64,000 bases of DNA from Microstegium vimineum (GCA_022036555.1 CM039130.1:22842570-22906569); one strand, 5' to 3'. Shown: positions 33,269-45,493, counted from the first letter of the stretch. The notes: generated by a model from the sequence alone, not told the origin. Made by a program: numbers and translations.

Positions 33269-35215
33269 TGAAGGATCGAGAATGGCAACCAGAGGAGGGG
33301 GGGCGAATGGGAGCCTCAAATTTCTCTCGAAATATTCGGGCCACTCTTCCCAAAAACCAAACCCAGTTGTTTTGTGCTCAACCTCCCCTGAGCAACGCGA
33401 GCGGGGATTCAGATGAAAACGAGCAACTGAAAGCTCACCGGCAGTGGAGGAAACTCACTGGAAGCCCCAAGAATGAGTTCTCAACCCCTATGAGAAAGAG
33501 GCAAGAATCCCAAGCAAAACAACCCAAAAGACAGGCGCCGGACGCTAGACAGTAGGGCGACGAACGCTGGAAGACAACGCGACGGACTCTTAGGCGAGCG
33601 TCCGTCGGCCTTCCAGAGAGCCTGACAGAGACTGAGAAACTACTGAGGTGATGGACGGTCGGCGACGGACGTTGTGAAGATCGTCCGTCGACCTACCCGA
33701 GAGCAAAACAAAACTGCACAGCGCACAAGACGCGACGGACGCTGGGCGACGAACTCTGAAGAGCGTTCGACGCCAAATCAAAAGACGCAGACACGCCAAG
33801 AGACAGACGCTGACGTCAGTACGCTCCAGCGTTCGACACAAAACCCTCGGGGCGTCCGACGCCCCCGACAAACGCGCAGTAAAGGCGAAAAAAAGATTTT
33901 CTCTGCACCAAATCTTCCCAAAAACTCGACCAAATGTTCTCCACCAGCAACCCAACTTGGTAGGCATGTTTCTAGTGCTATGGAGGAGCTATCCCGAGGA
34001 AATCATCGCTCAATTTGGTGAGAATCAAGGGAAACGAGGATTTGGGGGAAAACGGGCAAGAACGAAGAACACCGCATAGAGAACGCCTGATCTGTGTGCT
34101 CGTGAGGTTTTAGGAAAATTCCTTCGGTGCAAAGATGCTCCTCACGAGTACGAACAACTTGGTTCAAACGGATTTCGCAAAGCTACTCCCTACAAAGAGA
34201 AATCATCTCGGGAAAAAGAGAGAGCAAAAGCAAAACCGAAGAACACAAGCAAAACGGGGACATAATCAGGAAATCGAAGCCACCATGGCTTACGGAGGTT
34301 ATGACCTCCGATTCCTCGCAACAAACTCAAGTTCTTATAGAGGTTGGTGAAATCAACCTAGGGATCTCATGAACTAGAGAGAGGGTAGAAAGAGAGAGAG
34401 TTGGGGCTAAATGATTAGGGTTCAAGAGATGGGATGAGGATACCCCTTCATCCTCTATTTATCAGAGGATTTGGCTATTTCCCAAAGACCCCCCTAGATA
34501 CAATGAGTGAACTACCAAGCCTAAGCATTGCAGTCCAAGCTCCGGTAAATATCTCCCTCGATTTGAATGGACGGCCCTGCTTCCTGCCAGGAGTTGCCGT
34601 CGCCTCGACGCAACCTCCATGATTCCGCCACGTGCCATCCCCGCTTCCTCAGAAGCTCCGCCTAGGTTTTGAGGCCCAAACCCAGGAAACCCGCCACCGG
34701 TAGCTTTGGGCTCAACTATCGAACCACGAGTTTTGAGGCCCAAACTCGGAAACCGACGCGAATGGTTTGGAGGCCCAAACCACCAAACCACTTGACGCAA
34801 GCCACCTTGTCTTCACCCGGTCGGACTTCGAGTCCCCTGAGCCTCCGCTCGACTCGCGCGTCCACCGTCTTGACTTGGTCGACTCGGTCTACCTCCATGT
34901 CTTCTCGCACTCGCCGGTGCCAAGTACTAGCCACCACAGCTAGTCCACCGGCGCCCATGGTCCCTTAGTCCGAGCCCCGCTTCCGCCCTTCACCGCTCTT
35001 AGTCCATCGACACGGCAAGCCTCTACTTGACCTTCTCCACGCCATTGACCACTGTCACTAGGCATAGTACCTGCACACCACAAGCCGATAGACAGGCACA
35101 TATTTGCTTTCGCAAAGATTAGTAGTAAGCCACTCAAACTGAAACACTCAAGTGTTGGGGAATTACTCATCACAAAACTGAACATACATGGGTACTTATC
35201 TACCATGTGTTCGCA
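33269..35215 (-). repeat. 5' LTR of Maximus C
   Basis: It pairs with 23849-25825 and keeps the TG...CA ends on the minus strand (TGCGAACACATGG to GATCCTTCA). GCGACGGACGCT motifs lie at 33540-33860. A CATCCTCTATTTATCAGAGG promoter-like region is near 34450. Confidence 0.93.
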
Positions 35216-36699
35216 CTCACTTGGAGGTTCACACACTAATTGGCATCACACGCCAAACCCATCACTGGGTGCCGCACAACCAACACAAGATGAGGGCACT
35301 CCAAGACACGCACAATCCACTAGAGTTACCTTTGCGATCTCCCGCGGGGAAGGCACAAGAACCCTCACAATCACCACTTGTGGTCAACGAAGCACAATCA
35401 CCAAGCTTCTCGGATCCACACCGCTTGCTCCAACCGTCTAGGTGATGGCAATCACCAATAGTAACAAGAAACTAGCAGCGGTATCAACTCCCAAGTGCCA
35501 CTAAGATGAACTCACTTCATGCAATGCACTTGAACACTCAAATCTCTCAAATGGATGATCAATCAATGATGAGATGAGTGAGAGTGTGTGTCAGAAGCTC
35601 ACAAGAGTATGCAATAGCTAAATGTGTAAGAGAGCCTCCTTGAACTAGCCGTTTTGTACTTGGGGCTACTGAAAACGTGACCTCCGGACCACTCTGAGAT
35701 GACCGGACCAATGCGTCTGGTCCGACGCTATGGTACGGAGCCTAGTCCGACGCCTGGTATGGAGCTTCCTGGATTGCCACGTGTCCACTGTCATTTGAAT
35801 TCGACCATTGGAGCTTCAAATCTTCTGACCTTTGGACCACTCGCCATAGGTCCGACGCTTTTGCCTTAGCTTCAACTCGGAGTGCAGTAAGTACCCATGC
35901 TCCGGACCACTAGTCTGGAGCTCACCACCAGACCATATCCTTTGGTCCGGAGCCTCCTCTGAGCTTTGATCAAAATCATGCAGGGAGCACCCATGCTTCG
36001 GACCACCCCTCCAGACCACACCATCGGACCATGCCGTCTAGTCCGGAGCTTGCCTTAGTTTTCTGCCTTCTCTGCCTGAGCCACCGGAGCCTTAGCCGAT
36101 GGTCTGGAGCACCATCGGACCACTCGTTCGGAGCTTCTCTGCCTGCCAGCCAGTGCTAGGAGCAGCTGTCGGACCACCTCCTATGGTCCGGAGCTCCCAT
36201 GCACAACTAGTCCGGAGCTTCTGTCTTAGTTTGAATTCACTTCTCTTTTCTTCCCTTGATCTCATGTGCCTCCACCAAGTGTTTCACTAACTTGTGCTCG
36301 TGTGTTGGCATATTTTATCAAATTTTACAAGGGTTGTTCATTAGGTTTAGATGCAATGCAATCATGATCAACCTAATAGCACTCGATAGTTGTAACCACA
36401 TACTATTTTCCCCTTTTAATAGTATGGTTATCTATCCTAAATGTGATCACACCCACTAGGTGTCTTGATCACTAAACCAAAAAGCCCTAGCTTATACCTT
36501 TGCCTTGATTAGCTCTAAGGGTCTCCTTCTTCTCTCTTCTTCTCCAAGTGTGAGCCTTTGATTTGCTTTCTCCTTAGCCTCCTCCTTGCTCCATCACTTG
36601 TCATCTTCACTACACCTTGGTGTACTAATCGTACTCACACTTAGAGCTAGGTTAGTACTTAGGTTTCATCAATTACCCAAAACACTTAGAGATCTTTCA

Positions 36700-36715
36700 G
36701 TTATAGATGGATCAC
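36700..36715. other. MULE segment with target duplication
   Basis: GTTAT at 36700-36704 repeats 22180-22184. The transposase stop codon lies at 36716-36718. Confidence 0.7.
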
Positions 36716-39700
36716 TTACTGTGCAGCAGTTGCTCCATTATTCTTCTTGCTGGCTTTATTCCTCTTGCTGGGGGCCTTTCTCTTCTGACTCTTAGGTTCA
36801 TCTTCTTTTGTTTGTACATAAAAGATCTTTGGCTTGTAAGTGCTCCTCTTCTTTGCTGGTGCAGGTGGTGGTGCATCAGGGTCATTGAGAGTTTCATTGC
36901 ATGTTTTCTATAGGTGACCAAATCCACCACATCTTTTGCACCTTCTCTTCCCTTTACTGCTTGATCCACCTTCCTCAACTCCAACCATCCTTCTTTTCCT
37001 TGGCCTTCCTGCTGCTCTTTTGCAAACTAGAGGAAGTTTGAACCCAAGGTCTACCTTTTCCCATTCATCCTTGCTTGGCATTGGAGGCACTGCAGATGCA
37101 TAAGCTTTCTTGAACATCTAGATATAATAGTATGGATCCACATAATCCTCCAATTCCATCCTCCTTGTGCCAATGAAAGCTATGGCATGCACACAAGGAA
37201 GTCCAGTTAGCTGCCATCCTCTACAAGTGCACTCTCTGTTTTCTAGATCTACAATGAACCTCCATGGAACTAGGTCCTTATTCACTCCTCCAACCTCACC
37301 AACCATTGGGCCACTCCTGTGTATGTTGTACTTGAGTCCTCTGCTCTTGTTGTGCAGCTCTTTCATTACATGTGGAAAAATCTTGAATCCTGACAGTTTT
37401 TGAGCTAGCTGCATCCTTGTGCAGAACCCCTCCATGATGAGCTGTCTAATCTTGTCCATCAGCTCTAACATAGGTAAAGACTTCTCCTCCCTGATCTAGC
37501 TATTGAAGGTCTCTGCAATGTTGTTTGTGACATAGTCAACTTTGCTTTCTATGCTGAACTTGGCCCTTGCCCATAGCTGCTTGTGATTGGTCACTAGCCA
37601 ACTTGTTGCCTTTGGGCATGCTTTGTGCATCTCATTCCAGTGCCTCTGATGGGTTGTCATCCTATAGCACCTTGATGCAGGCCACAAGTTCCTCTCAAAC
37701 ACTTCCCCCCCTAAACCTCTTCTGGAAATTCTTGACAAGGTGCCTCATGCACTCCCTGTGTTCCACATCATTTGTGAAGACTTTTCTAACTGCATCATCA
37801 ATTCCTTTACCTGCACAAGATCAAAAATAGTAGTTAGTATATGGAATAAGAACAAGATTCTGCATCTTCAGAAATAGTAGTAGGTTTATGAAACTAACAA
37901 ACCTGCATCTGTGGAGATAACAAGACCAGGAGGAGAACCAATTGCTTTGTGAAGCATCTTCATGAACCACTCCCAACTGTCTTTAGTCTCACTGCCAAAG
38001 ACACCATAGGCCACTGGGAACATCCAGTTATGGCCATCTATACCTATAGCAGCTGCTAATTGCCCCTTCCACTTAGCTGACAAAATAGTGGAGTCTATGC
38101 CTAAATAAGGTCTGCAACCTTGAAGGAAGCCATCAATGCATGGCTTCAGTGCTACAAACATCCTAGAGAATCTCCTTTGCATATTCACAATCTCCCACTC
38201 AATCTCTACAACACTACCAGGACATCTCTTCTCAATCTCCCTCTTCCAAGAAAACACATCTACAAAGTTGTCCTCCCATCCACCATAATTTCATCCAATG
38301 CCATCTGTTGGCCCTCCCACACTATGTAGTAGCTCAACTTGATGCAAAACTTGTCCTCTAACTTCTTCTTCAAAGGTTTTGCCTGTATAGTTGGGTCTTC
38401 CCTAAGCCAATTTATAACTCTGTCCTTGACCCATTGATTGGTAGCCATGCTGTTCTTTTCCTGCTGTCATGTTCCTGCACATTTATGCTTGTGTGGCATC
38501 TTCTTAATCTGCAATCACCAATTGAAGAATCAATTAAGTCAAGGCATGAATGAATATATACAGAACAAAAAGAATCAAAAGGCATCAACAAATAAAATCC
38601 AATACCTGCCATGTCTTCCCATCTTGACACTATGATTCATGAATCCTCCACCTACACCTCCTATTCTTGCAGTAGGCTCTGTACCACCTTGACTCACTAT
38701 AAGGAACTACAAGTTCATACTCATTAAGCACAACACACTGCCTAATACACCTCTTAAAACAGAAACCATTCTCAAAAGTAACACCAACAACAATTTTAGG
38801 GTTATCTATGTCAGTTACATGCACCAAACCCCCACAGTCCCTCTGATCATCCACTGTTAGTGGATCATCTTCTTCTTCATCAGTGTTAGGATAGTAAGCA
38901 GGGTCATTTTCAGCTTCATCTAGAACATCCCTATACTTCTCTTTTTCATCATCTACTCCCACATATTCTACTACATCCTTCTCTCCCCAGTCATCATCAT
39001 CCTCAGGCTCTGGGGCATTGTCATCATTGTCATCATCTTCAACCTCAGGCTCAGGGGCATTGTGCTCACCATCAGCCTCAGGGGCATTGTGCTCACCATC
39101 ATGCTGAGGGGCATTGTGCTCACCATCAGGCTCAGGGCCATTGTGCTCACCCTCAGAATCAGCATGTGCATGGTTTTCAGACTCAATAGGCTGCTCAGCA
39201 TGACCAGACAAAATCATATCTAATGGCAAATAAGAATTGTGTTCTGCCAATTTGTTCCAAGGATATGTATCAACAACATCAACTGTGAATGGTAGGTTCC
39301 TACTGTCCCAATATTGCTCAAATGCATGTAACAATGAACTATCAGAGTCTATGCGAACTATCTCATTCTTTTCTTTGTCCAAGAATGTAACTTATAGTTC
39401 TTGATCCTGACCATGAACTATCTCCTTATCAAGCAACTCATGAAAACCCATCCAATTGAACCTATCCTTGTCAACCACCCGAAGCCAATTCTGAGTCACA
39501 TGATAGTCACCGAGCCCATCTGCTCTTTGCTCTACATAAGCGGGAACTCTAATCGCTAATCTACTGGCGCCATCAGGATCCATCCTAAACCAACAAAAGG
39601 TGAAAAAATTCTTACGCCGCAACCCTAATGCGTCCGTATGCATGCAAATCGAAATCAACACTGAAAAGGAGAGGGAAAACTCACCCCTTTGGAATCCATT

Positions 39701-39767
39701 TCATTGGAGGAGGAACCCTAGGCGTCGACCCAAGGCACTGCGTGTCCTTCCTTCTGGGGGACGCCAT
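36716..39767 (-). pseudogene. MULE (MURA-like) transposase, four exons, with stops
   Basis: Exons on the minus strand: 39767-39685, 39584-38606, 38508-37903, 37810-36716, all with GT-AG borders. The N-terminus MASPRRKDTQ is followed by a Glu/Asp-rich repeat region, the MuDR N-terminal zinc-binding-like domain (VGVTFENGFCFKRC ... YCKNRRCRWRIHES), then the MULE DDE domain: YLGIDSTILSAKWKGQL (first D), ISTDAGKG (second D), HRECMRHL and NNIAETFNS (likely E). A SWIM finger follows (CTCRGWQLTGLPCVHA, about 37200-37250), an AT-hook-like GRPRKRR (about 37005) and a zinc knuckle CKRCGGFGHL. In-frame stops (39402, 38637, about 38465, 37496, 37118, 36908) and frameshifts near 38285 and at the G7 run 37705-37711 inactivate it. 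Confidence 0.88.
39050..39180 (-). repeat. 24-bp tandem repeat in the transposase N-terminus
   Basis: Four copies of an eight-residue unit (DGEHNAPE and variants) followed by acidic runs; in-frame, so it changes length but not frame. Confidence 0.85.
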
Positions 39768-39799
39768 CTTCTTACTTGCGTGCGGGTGCTCTAGATCCT

Positions 39800-41508
39800 T
39801 GTTGGTATTTCTTATGACTATTGGATAAATCCGCAAGCGCACAGATTATACCGCTGTAGCACTTCACCTAGGAGTATTCCAAGGTATCGTAATTTATATT
39901 ATCACAAGGGAAAGTTGAGCTAGAAATGATAATTAGACAGAGATCCTAGAGAGTACCTCAACTTAGTATCAACTAGTATAGGGGGGTAAATGATAAACGT
40001 GATAGGAAGGGGTTGATGAATGAATAAGCCAAGGTAAATGATACTTAGAATGGACTAGGTAGTATAGCTAGGTGGGAGGACAACGAGAGAGTACAAGGGA
40101 CTCCTAAGCAATTCACTCTACTTCAATATACTTAGCTAATTAACTAGTCTAAACACTATAGTTTGCCTCCTCAATACAAGTATGCTAGGCGAGGGGATAG
40201 ATCAGCAGGAGGACAAAACTCCTACCGGACCGCGCCCTCGTTTTACAGGGGTCTTACCTTTTAAGAACTTGCCTAGACAACACGTGGTGGAATACAACGA
40301 CTAGACAATGCTGTCACCTCTTGCTAGCTACCACAAACAATCCGTGCAGCAAGCGGTAACCAATGATAAGATAATGTATAAGCACCACGCTTACACACAA
40401 CTTATTACTTTGACTACGATCTATAATCAAAGCACTCTATGATAGGCAATGATCGCATACAGGAAAGGTCACAAGGATCACAGACTATGAACGTAAAGGC
40501 TATTAAAGAGCAAAAGCATATAACAATACTATATCTAGTATAGTAATGCTCAAAGTAAACACTAAGTAAAGTAAAGGGAAAGGATAATATATTGAATAAG
40601 ATAAAGTCTTACAAAGAAGAAAAGATACAAGAGCTATACCTGACTTCCCAGAAGACAACTCCGGAAATCCCGAGCAAAGCTTGACTCAACTCTAACTCCC
40701 ACTGTAGACTAACTCCTAAAAAAATCTAAGGAATAGAGCTTGTAGGCTTCTTCACCATGTGTAGAGAGTGGGGTGTGACCCTCTATTTATAGTGGGAAGT
40801 GGAATAGGGGATACTCCATCGCCATGTCAGCGATCTAGGGCCTTCCGTTCTCCACTCTTGGATCCAACCGACCCTTGAACCGACCAAGGGTGGATGGTGG
40901 TGATCTTGCACATGTGTGGAGTGGTATGGCGGTTGGGGGGACCCAACCGACCTATAGAGGCAGTCAGACGACCGTCCCTATGGCTAGTGAGCCCTCCTTT
41001 GGCCTCCTGGAGGTGGTCCCACTGGTCAGGTACCAAGTGGAGCCTGGTGGGCCCAGATGAGGGGTCGACCGACCCCCCCTTGGGGTGTCTGGCCCACCTC
41101 AGTCTCCCAGCTACTGGTCCCACTTGTCATTGAGGTTGTATGTTGATTCTAAGGTGGTTATCACGTTTATCTCCTTGGTGTGGGCCCATGGATCCATGTG
41201 CTATTCTTGTGAGCCGTTGAGAGGAAACATAGAGTGATCCAATGGATGAATTTCACTCTAGAGTGCTTCTCTTGGATTATGGCCGATAGGGGAGAGCAGG
41301 TGGGCCCATAGGGTGGTCGGCCGACCCCCTATGTGGGCCCCACTGGCTCTCCTTTGCTCCATTTCTTCATTCCTGCACTCAAACACTCATGGACATGTGG
41401 AACTAGTTATTTGATAAAATATGCTCATGATGTGTTTGTTTATCCTTGATCTTGAGGTTAGTGGCAACATTTTAGCTATGTAAAAGTTGATCATAATTTG
41501 TGCCAACA
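39800..41508 (-). repeat. Solo LTR (unassigned family, second copy, inverted) in the MULE
   Basis: Perfect ATCCT duplication (39795-39799; 41509-41513). It is the inverted counterpart of 20456-22092, with the same TGTTGGCAC...CCAACA ends and TATA region. It lies in the 5' untranslated part of the transposase, between the right TIR and the start codon. Confidence 0.92.
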
Positions 41509-41629
41509 ATCCTCAGACCACCATGGTCGCTAGAGTCGTCGGCGGAAGGCGGGGATGGTCACTGGATTCGATGGCGGAAGGCGACAGGCGGCGAGCGGCG
41601 GCGTATCATGGAGAGGACAGAGACGACGA

Positions 41630-41912
41630 GGAGGGATTGGGGACGGAGAACTGAGTCGACGAGTGGGGATGCAACCCTAATGGCCGTTTCAGGGCCGTGT
41701 TAACTTGGTCGAACCAGACCACATCGCGCTGGCGGACGATGCGGCTTAGGGGCACCACAAGTCATTTTGCACGGGTTTGACCGCGTGGACCGAGCTGCGG
41801 TGTCCACTGGCAATATTTCACTGAACTAGAGTGTCCATGGGCAAAACGTGAAACTAGCGATGTCCCCCAGCAAATGGCGACCACTTTCGGTGTCCAACAA
41901 CCAATTCTCCCC
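41630..41912 (-). repeat. MULE right terminal inverted repeat
   Basis: Reverse complement of 18971-19255, ending CCAATTCTCCCC next to TTAATTAA. The transposase promoter is expected here or just inside. Confidence 0.92.
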
Positions 41913-41920
41913 TTAATTAA

Positions 41921-44176
41921 ATCCTAATTAGCTTGATTATCTACGTTAATAATTACATCCAAAAGAACTGAGCAACCAACACATCAACATACATGTCCAT
42001 ATTGTGTTTGCCACTGGACAATGACCATTTGCATCAAACAATCCAAAATCACCCAAATCCTAAAGTCATTAGGGTTTCTAATCACTTTATTATTACTTAT
42101 TAAAATATCCATGTACAACAGTTCATCCAAAAATTCCCAAACTTTTTGTACAGAGAGGTATAAGTGTATAAAGGTTACACAAAAATTTTCATAATTTTTG
42201 GAGCAACAAACAGAGCATGAAAAAAATGGAAAAGCCATTTTTCAATTATTTTGAGCATTTTTATAGGATTAAAGATGTACTGAATAGGGGCATATTATAT
42301 ATTTTTAAATACTACACATCACAGAGAGCATACACAAATTTTTCCAGAATTTATACATGCACAGAAATAAATATACAAAAACAAAACAAAAAACATTACT
42401 GTGCAAAACAGGAAATTAGAAAACTCTTTGAATCTGTCGCTGACACCTGTGTCCCACATGTCAGTGACCCCAAAAAAAAGCAGCGGTCCCGGCGACCATA
42501 AAACACGGTGGCGCGTCGCCGTCGGTGAACCAACCAAGCAATCGACTCATGCGCTGGACTCTACGTGTCACCCCGAACCCAACGAGGTACGATACAGCCC
42601 TCTCCATCCCTCACAAAACCCTCGACGGAGGCAATGGCGGCAACTCGAGCTCGGCCGCTCATGCGCCGGCGGGTACAAGCCATCTCAGGCTCAACCGAGC
42701 GTACGAACACACTCAGGAAGACAACGTGCATACGAAGCAACACCAAAACGAGACGAAAAGACGATGGAGAGACCTCGCCGATGGACATGGTGGATGGTGG
42801 AGATCTGGGCGACGTGCGCCGGCCAAAACACGCATGCGCTCGAACAACCAACACCCCGACTGGACTCATGACGGCTAGGTGAAGCTAGTGCAAGACTCAG
42901 ACATGGAAAAGACCAACTAACGAGCTCTCACGGCGGAGAGCACTGACGCGGCGGCGCTGACACACCGGAGTGAACACGAACCACACCTACGGTTCGGAAT
43001 TAGCTACAACTAGCTACTCTATGAGCACCGGGAGCTTACCCCGAACACGAAGCACTCGCTAACTCGGCCGAAGATGAAGGAGATGACACTGGCGACGAAG
43101 ACCGTGCCGGCGGAAACGATGAACCGAGCGGCAACAACAACGTTCCCGAAGCTACACTCCACCATTTGCAAAATGGAGAAAAGCAGCATGATCAGCGATG
43201 AACAAGGAGTCAGAAACAAGAAAGAAACAAGCAAAGCGGCTCCTGTGTAGCCGGTCCGACTGCGAACTAGAGCGGCGGCGCTCTCACCGGAGACGGAGAA
43301 GACGAGGTCGCGCCGGGCAAACGGGGGTCCGGCTGCTTCAACCAACTCACGTGGGAGGTGCGCGAGGTCAAGGCGAACCCGTCAGTGGCGATTTGGTGGC
43401 TTCACAGTGGATGGCGAGCTCGCGCGAGCTCGTTGACGCGGAGAGTGTGCGCGGCGTGGAAAGAGAGGGCAGGAGAGCTCGTCGTCGCGTTTTGAAGGTG
43501 GCAATGTGACCGTGGCATTGCCACGCACTTGATGCGACACGAGGCGACGCCAGGAGGCGCATGGTGAGCTCGGCAGGTGGCCGGCCAGGTGTCACGGCTA
43601 TGGACGAGCTCAACAGTAGGTGATTGATGAATTGACTGAACTGCCCCTGAGACTATTTTGCAAATTGCTCAAGCTTCCAAGGGTTTTCATGAAAAAGTTT
43701 GAACACCAAAGTTGCTCAAAATTTCATGATCTACAGCTTTGTCAATATGCACTTTTTCAAATTCGGCCTAGATTTGAAAATGCAATTTTGAAATTTGAAA
43801 CCCTTCTTTAAAAGAATTACCCCCTTTTCAAAAACTCAAGATTTTTGAATAACACATGAAAAACTCCAAACACAACTTTTGCAATTGAAACAGAGCTCTA
43901 GAACTTTGCTTTAAAAACCATATGCAAATTCTTTTTAGATTTTGAAAACCATGTTTAGGGTTTGATCCACCCCCTTTGGAAATTAGGGTTTGGAATAGAA
44001 TTTGAAAATTTGAATTTGAAATCATGGCAAGCATTCACACAATTGAGCTAAACACAAAAAAGTAAACTCATTTTAGTTCAATGGATAACAAGGTTCTCAA
44101 ACAAGTGAATGATGCTTAATGCATATGATGACATGATCAAATTTTTAATTAAGCTTTAAACACCAGGGGTGTTACA
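41921..44176 (-). repeat. 3' LTR of Tekay A, proximal part
   Basis: On the minus strand it starts TGTAACACCCCTGGTG at 44176. A GC-rich island at 42480-43610 interrupts AT-rich DNA; similar islands occur in the other two Tekay LTRs. Open frames there match nothing I recognise. Confidence 0.82.
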
Positions 44177-44196
44177 ACCCTTCCCCCTTAAAAAAA
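44177..44196 (-). other. Polypurine tract of Tekay A
   Basis: TTTTAAGGGGGAAGGGT on the minus strand abuts the LTR. Confidence 0.85.
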
Positions 44197-44308
44197 TCTC
44201 GTCCCGAGATTTATGAGTGTAAACAAAGTAACAGAAAAGGAAATGTGTCAAGAACCTTCTTTTTCCCGTTTCTTATATTACAACTATGACCAGGGTTTAC
44301 AAAACAGC

Positions 44309-45493
44309 TCAAACTATAGAAGCATAAAACTCTGGGAAATTCTCTAAGAGATAATCTTCAGATTCCCATGTAGCTTCGTCCTCTGAGTGCTGATTCCACT
44401 AAACCTTGTAGAACTTGATGGTTTTGCGATGAGTAATTCGATCTTTTCGATCAAGAACCTTTACAGGACACTCAGAGTAGGTCAAATCAGGTTCTAATTG
44501 CACCCCTTCAACTTCAACGATTGTATCCTTAACTTGAAGACACTTCTTCAATTGGGATATGTGAAACACATCATGAATAGCGGAGAGAATTTCAGGCAAC
44601 TTTAAACGATAAGCCACTTTACCAATGTGTTCCAAAACTGGGAATGGACCAACATAGCGAGGGGTTAACTTGCCTTTCACTCCAAACCGAGAGATTCCTT
44701 TCATAGGTGAGACTTTTAGATACACATGATCTCCAGACTCAAACTGTAAAGGACCCCTTCTTTTATCTGCATAGCTCTTTTGCCTAGATTGGGCGATCTC
44801 AAGATTGATACGAATCTGCTTGAGTTTATCTTCGGCTTCCTTAACTACGTCGACACCAAAGAACTCGCGTTCTCCAGGTTCCGACCAATTAAGAGGAGTT
44901 CTGCAACCTCGACCATACAAAGCTTCAAATGGTGACATTCTTATGCTCTGCTGGTAACTATTGTTGTAAGAGAACTCTGCCAAAGGCAAGCATTCATCCC
45001 ATTTCTCGGCAAAGTTAAGAACACAACATTGCAACAAGTCCTCAAGAATCTGATTCACTTGTTCAGTCTGACCATCGGTTTGCGGATGATAAGCAGTGCT
45101 ATACATGAGCTTAGTACCAAGTGACTCATGGAGATGCCTCCAGAAAGCTGAGACAAACTGAGTTCCACGATCTGATACTATGGTTTTGGGAACCCCATGA
45201 AGACTTACTATTCTTGATAAATAAAGTTTAGCATAAGCAGCAGCATTGTGTGAAGTCTTAACTGGTAGAAAGTGTGCAGATTTGGTGAGTCGATCAATAA
45301 TGACCCAGATAGAATCATAACCATTAGAGGTCTTAGGCAAGCCTACTATGAAATCCATGCTGATGTCTTCCCACTTCCAAGCGAGAACTGACAAAGGTTG
45401 AAGTTGACCTCCAGGTTTCAAACACACTGCTTTCACTTTTTGACAAGTGTCGCACTTAGCCACATAGCTGGCTATCTCAATCTTCATCTTTGT
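44309..45493 (-). pseudogene. Tekay A integrase with chromodomain
   Basis: Zinc-finger remnant CDTCQKVKA, then DFIVGLPKTSNGYDSIW, IVSDRGTQFVSAFW and YHPQTDGQTEQVNQILEDLL give the D, D, E catalytic triad. PFEALYGRGCRTPL and GPFPVLEHIGKVAYRL mark the C-terminal GPY/F region. The chromodomain starts VLDRKDRITHRKTIKFYKV; a TAG at 44399-44401 (expected Gln) is followed in frame by WNQHSEDEATWESEDYL and a true stop at 44309-44311. The chromodomain places the element among chromoviruses. A TAG at 45494-45496 replaces an expected Trp before the domain. Confidence 0.92.

Larger units (their letters stand above)
23849..35215 (-). mobile_element. Complete Maximus/SIRE-type Copia element C
   Basis: Two LTRs (23849-25825 and 33269-35215), polypurine tract, pol, gag and primer-binding site are all on the minus strand, flanked by a perfect CTCAC duplication (23844-23848; 35216-35220). 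Total 11.4 kb. It inserted in solo LTR B. The LTRs differ by several substitutions and small indels per hundred bases by eye, so it is not very recent. Coding frames are broken. Unlike element A it has no ORF3. Confidence 0.95.
22185..36699 (-). repeat. Maximus-type solo LTR B, split by two insertions
   Basis: The start TGAAAGGTCC with a G-run (GAGGGGGGGGGGTGAATAG) and the end GATCTTTCA are flanked by GTTAT on both sides (22180-22184; 36700-36704). Removing the Angela-like LTR (22496-23738) and element C (23849-35215) leaves about 1.9 kb, the length of a Maximus LTR, with no coding region. The part at 35216-36699 has about 20 variants of TCCGGACCAC / GGTCCGGAGC. Confidence 0.85.
18971..41912. 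mobile_element. MULE DNA transposon with TIRs, transposase and a zf-GRF gene
   Basis: Long inverted repeats of about 285 bp (18971-19255 and 41630-41912) begin GGGGAATTGG / GGGGAGAATTGG and are flanked by TTAATTAA on both sides (18963-18970; 41913-41920), an 8-bp duplication; 9 bp is possible because the target is a palindrome. Inside lie a MURA-like transposase on the minus strand starting near the right TIR and a zf-GRF gene on the plus strand starting near the left TIR. Three later insertions (20456-22092, 22185-36699, 39800-41508) swell it from about 5 kb to 23 kb. It lies within the 3' LTR of Tekay A. Confidence 0.9.

Noticed and set aside
17341..44176. Possibility that the 18971-41912 inverted repeats are two LTRs of a Gypsy element
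   Set aside because: They are inverted, flank a MULE transposase, carry an 8-bp duplication and no LTR-type TG...CA ends.
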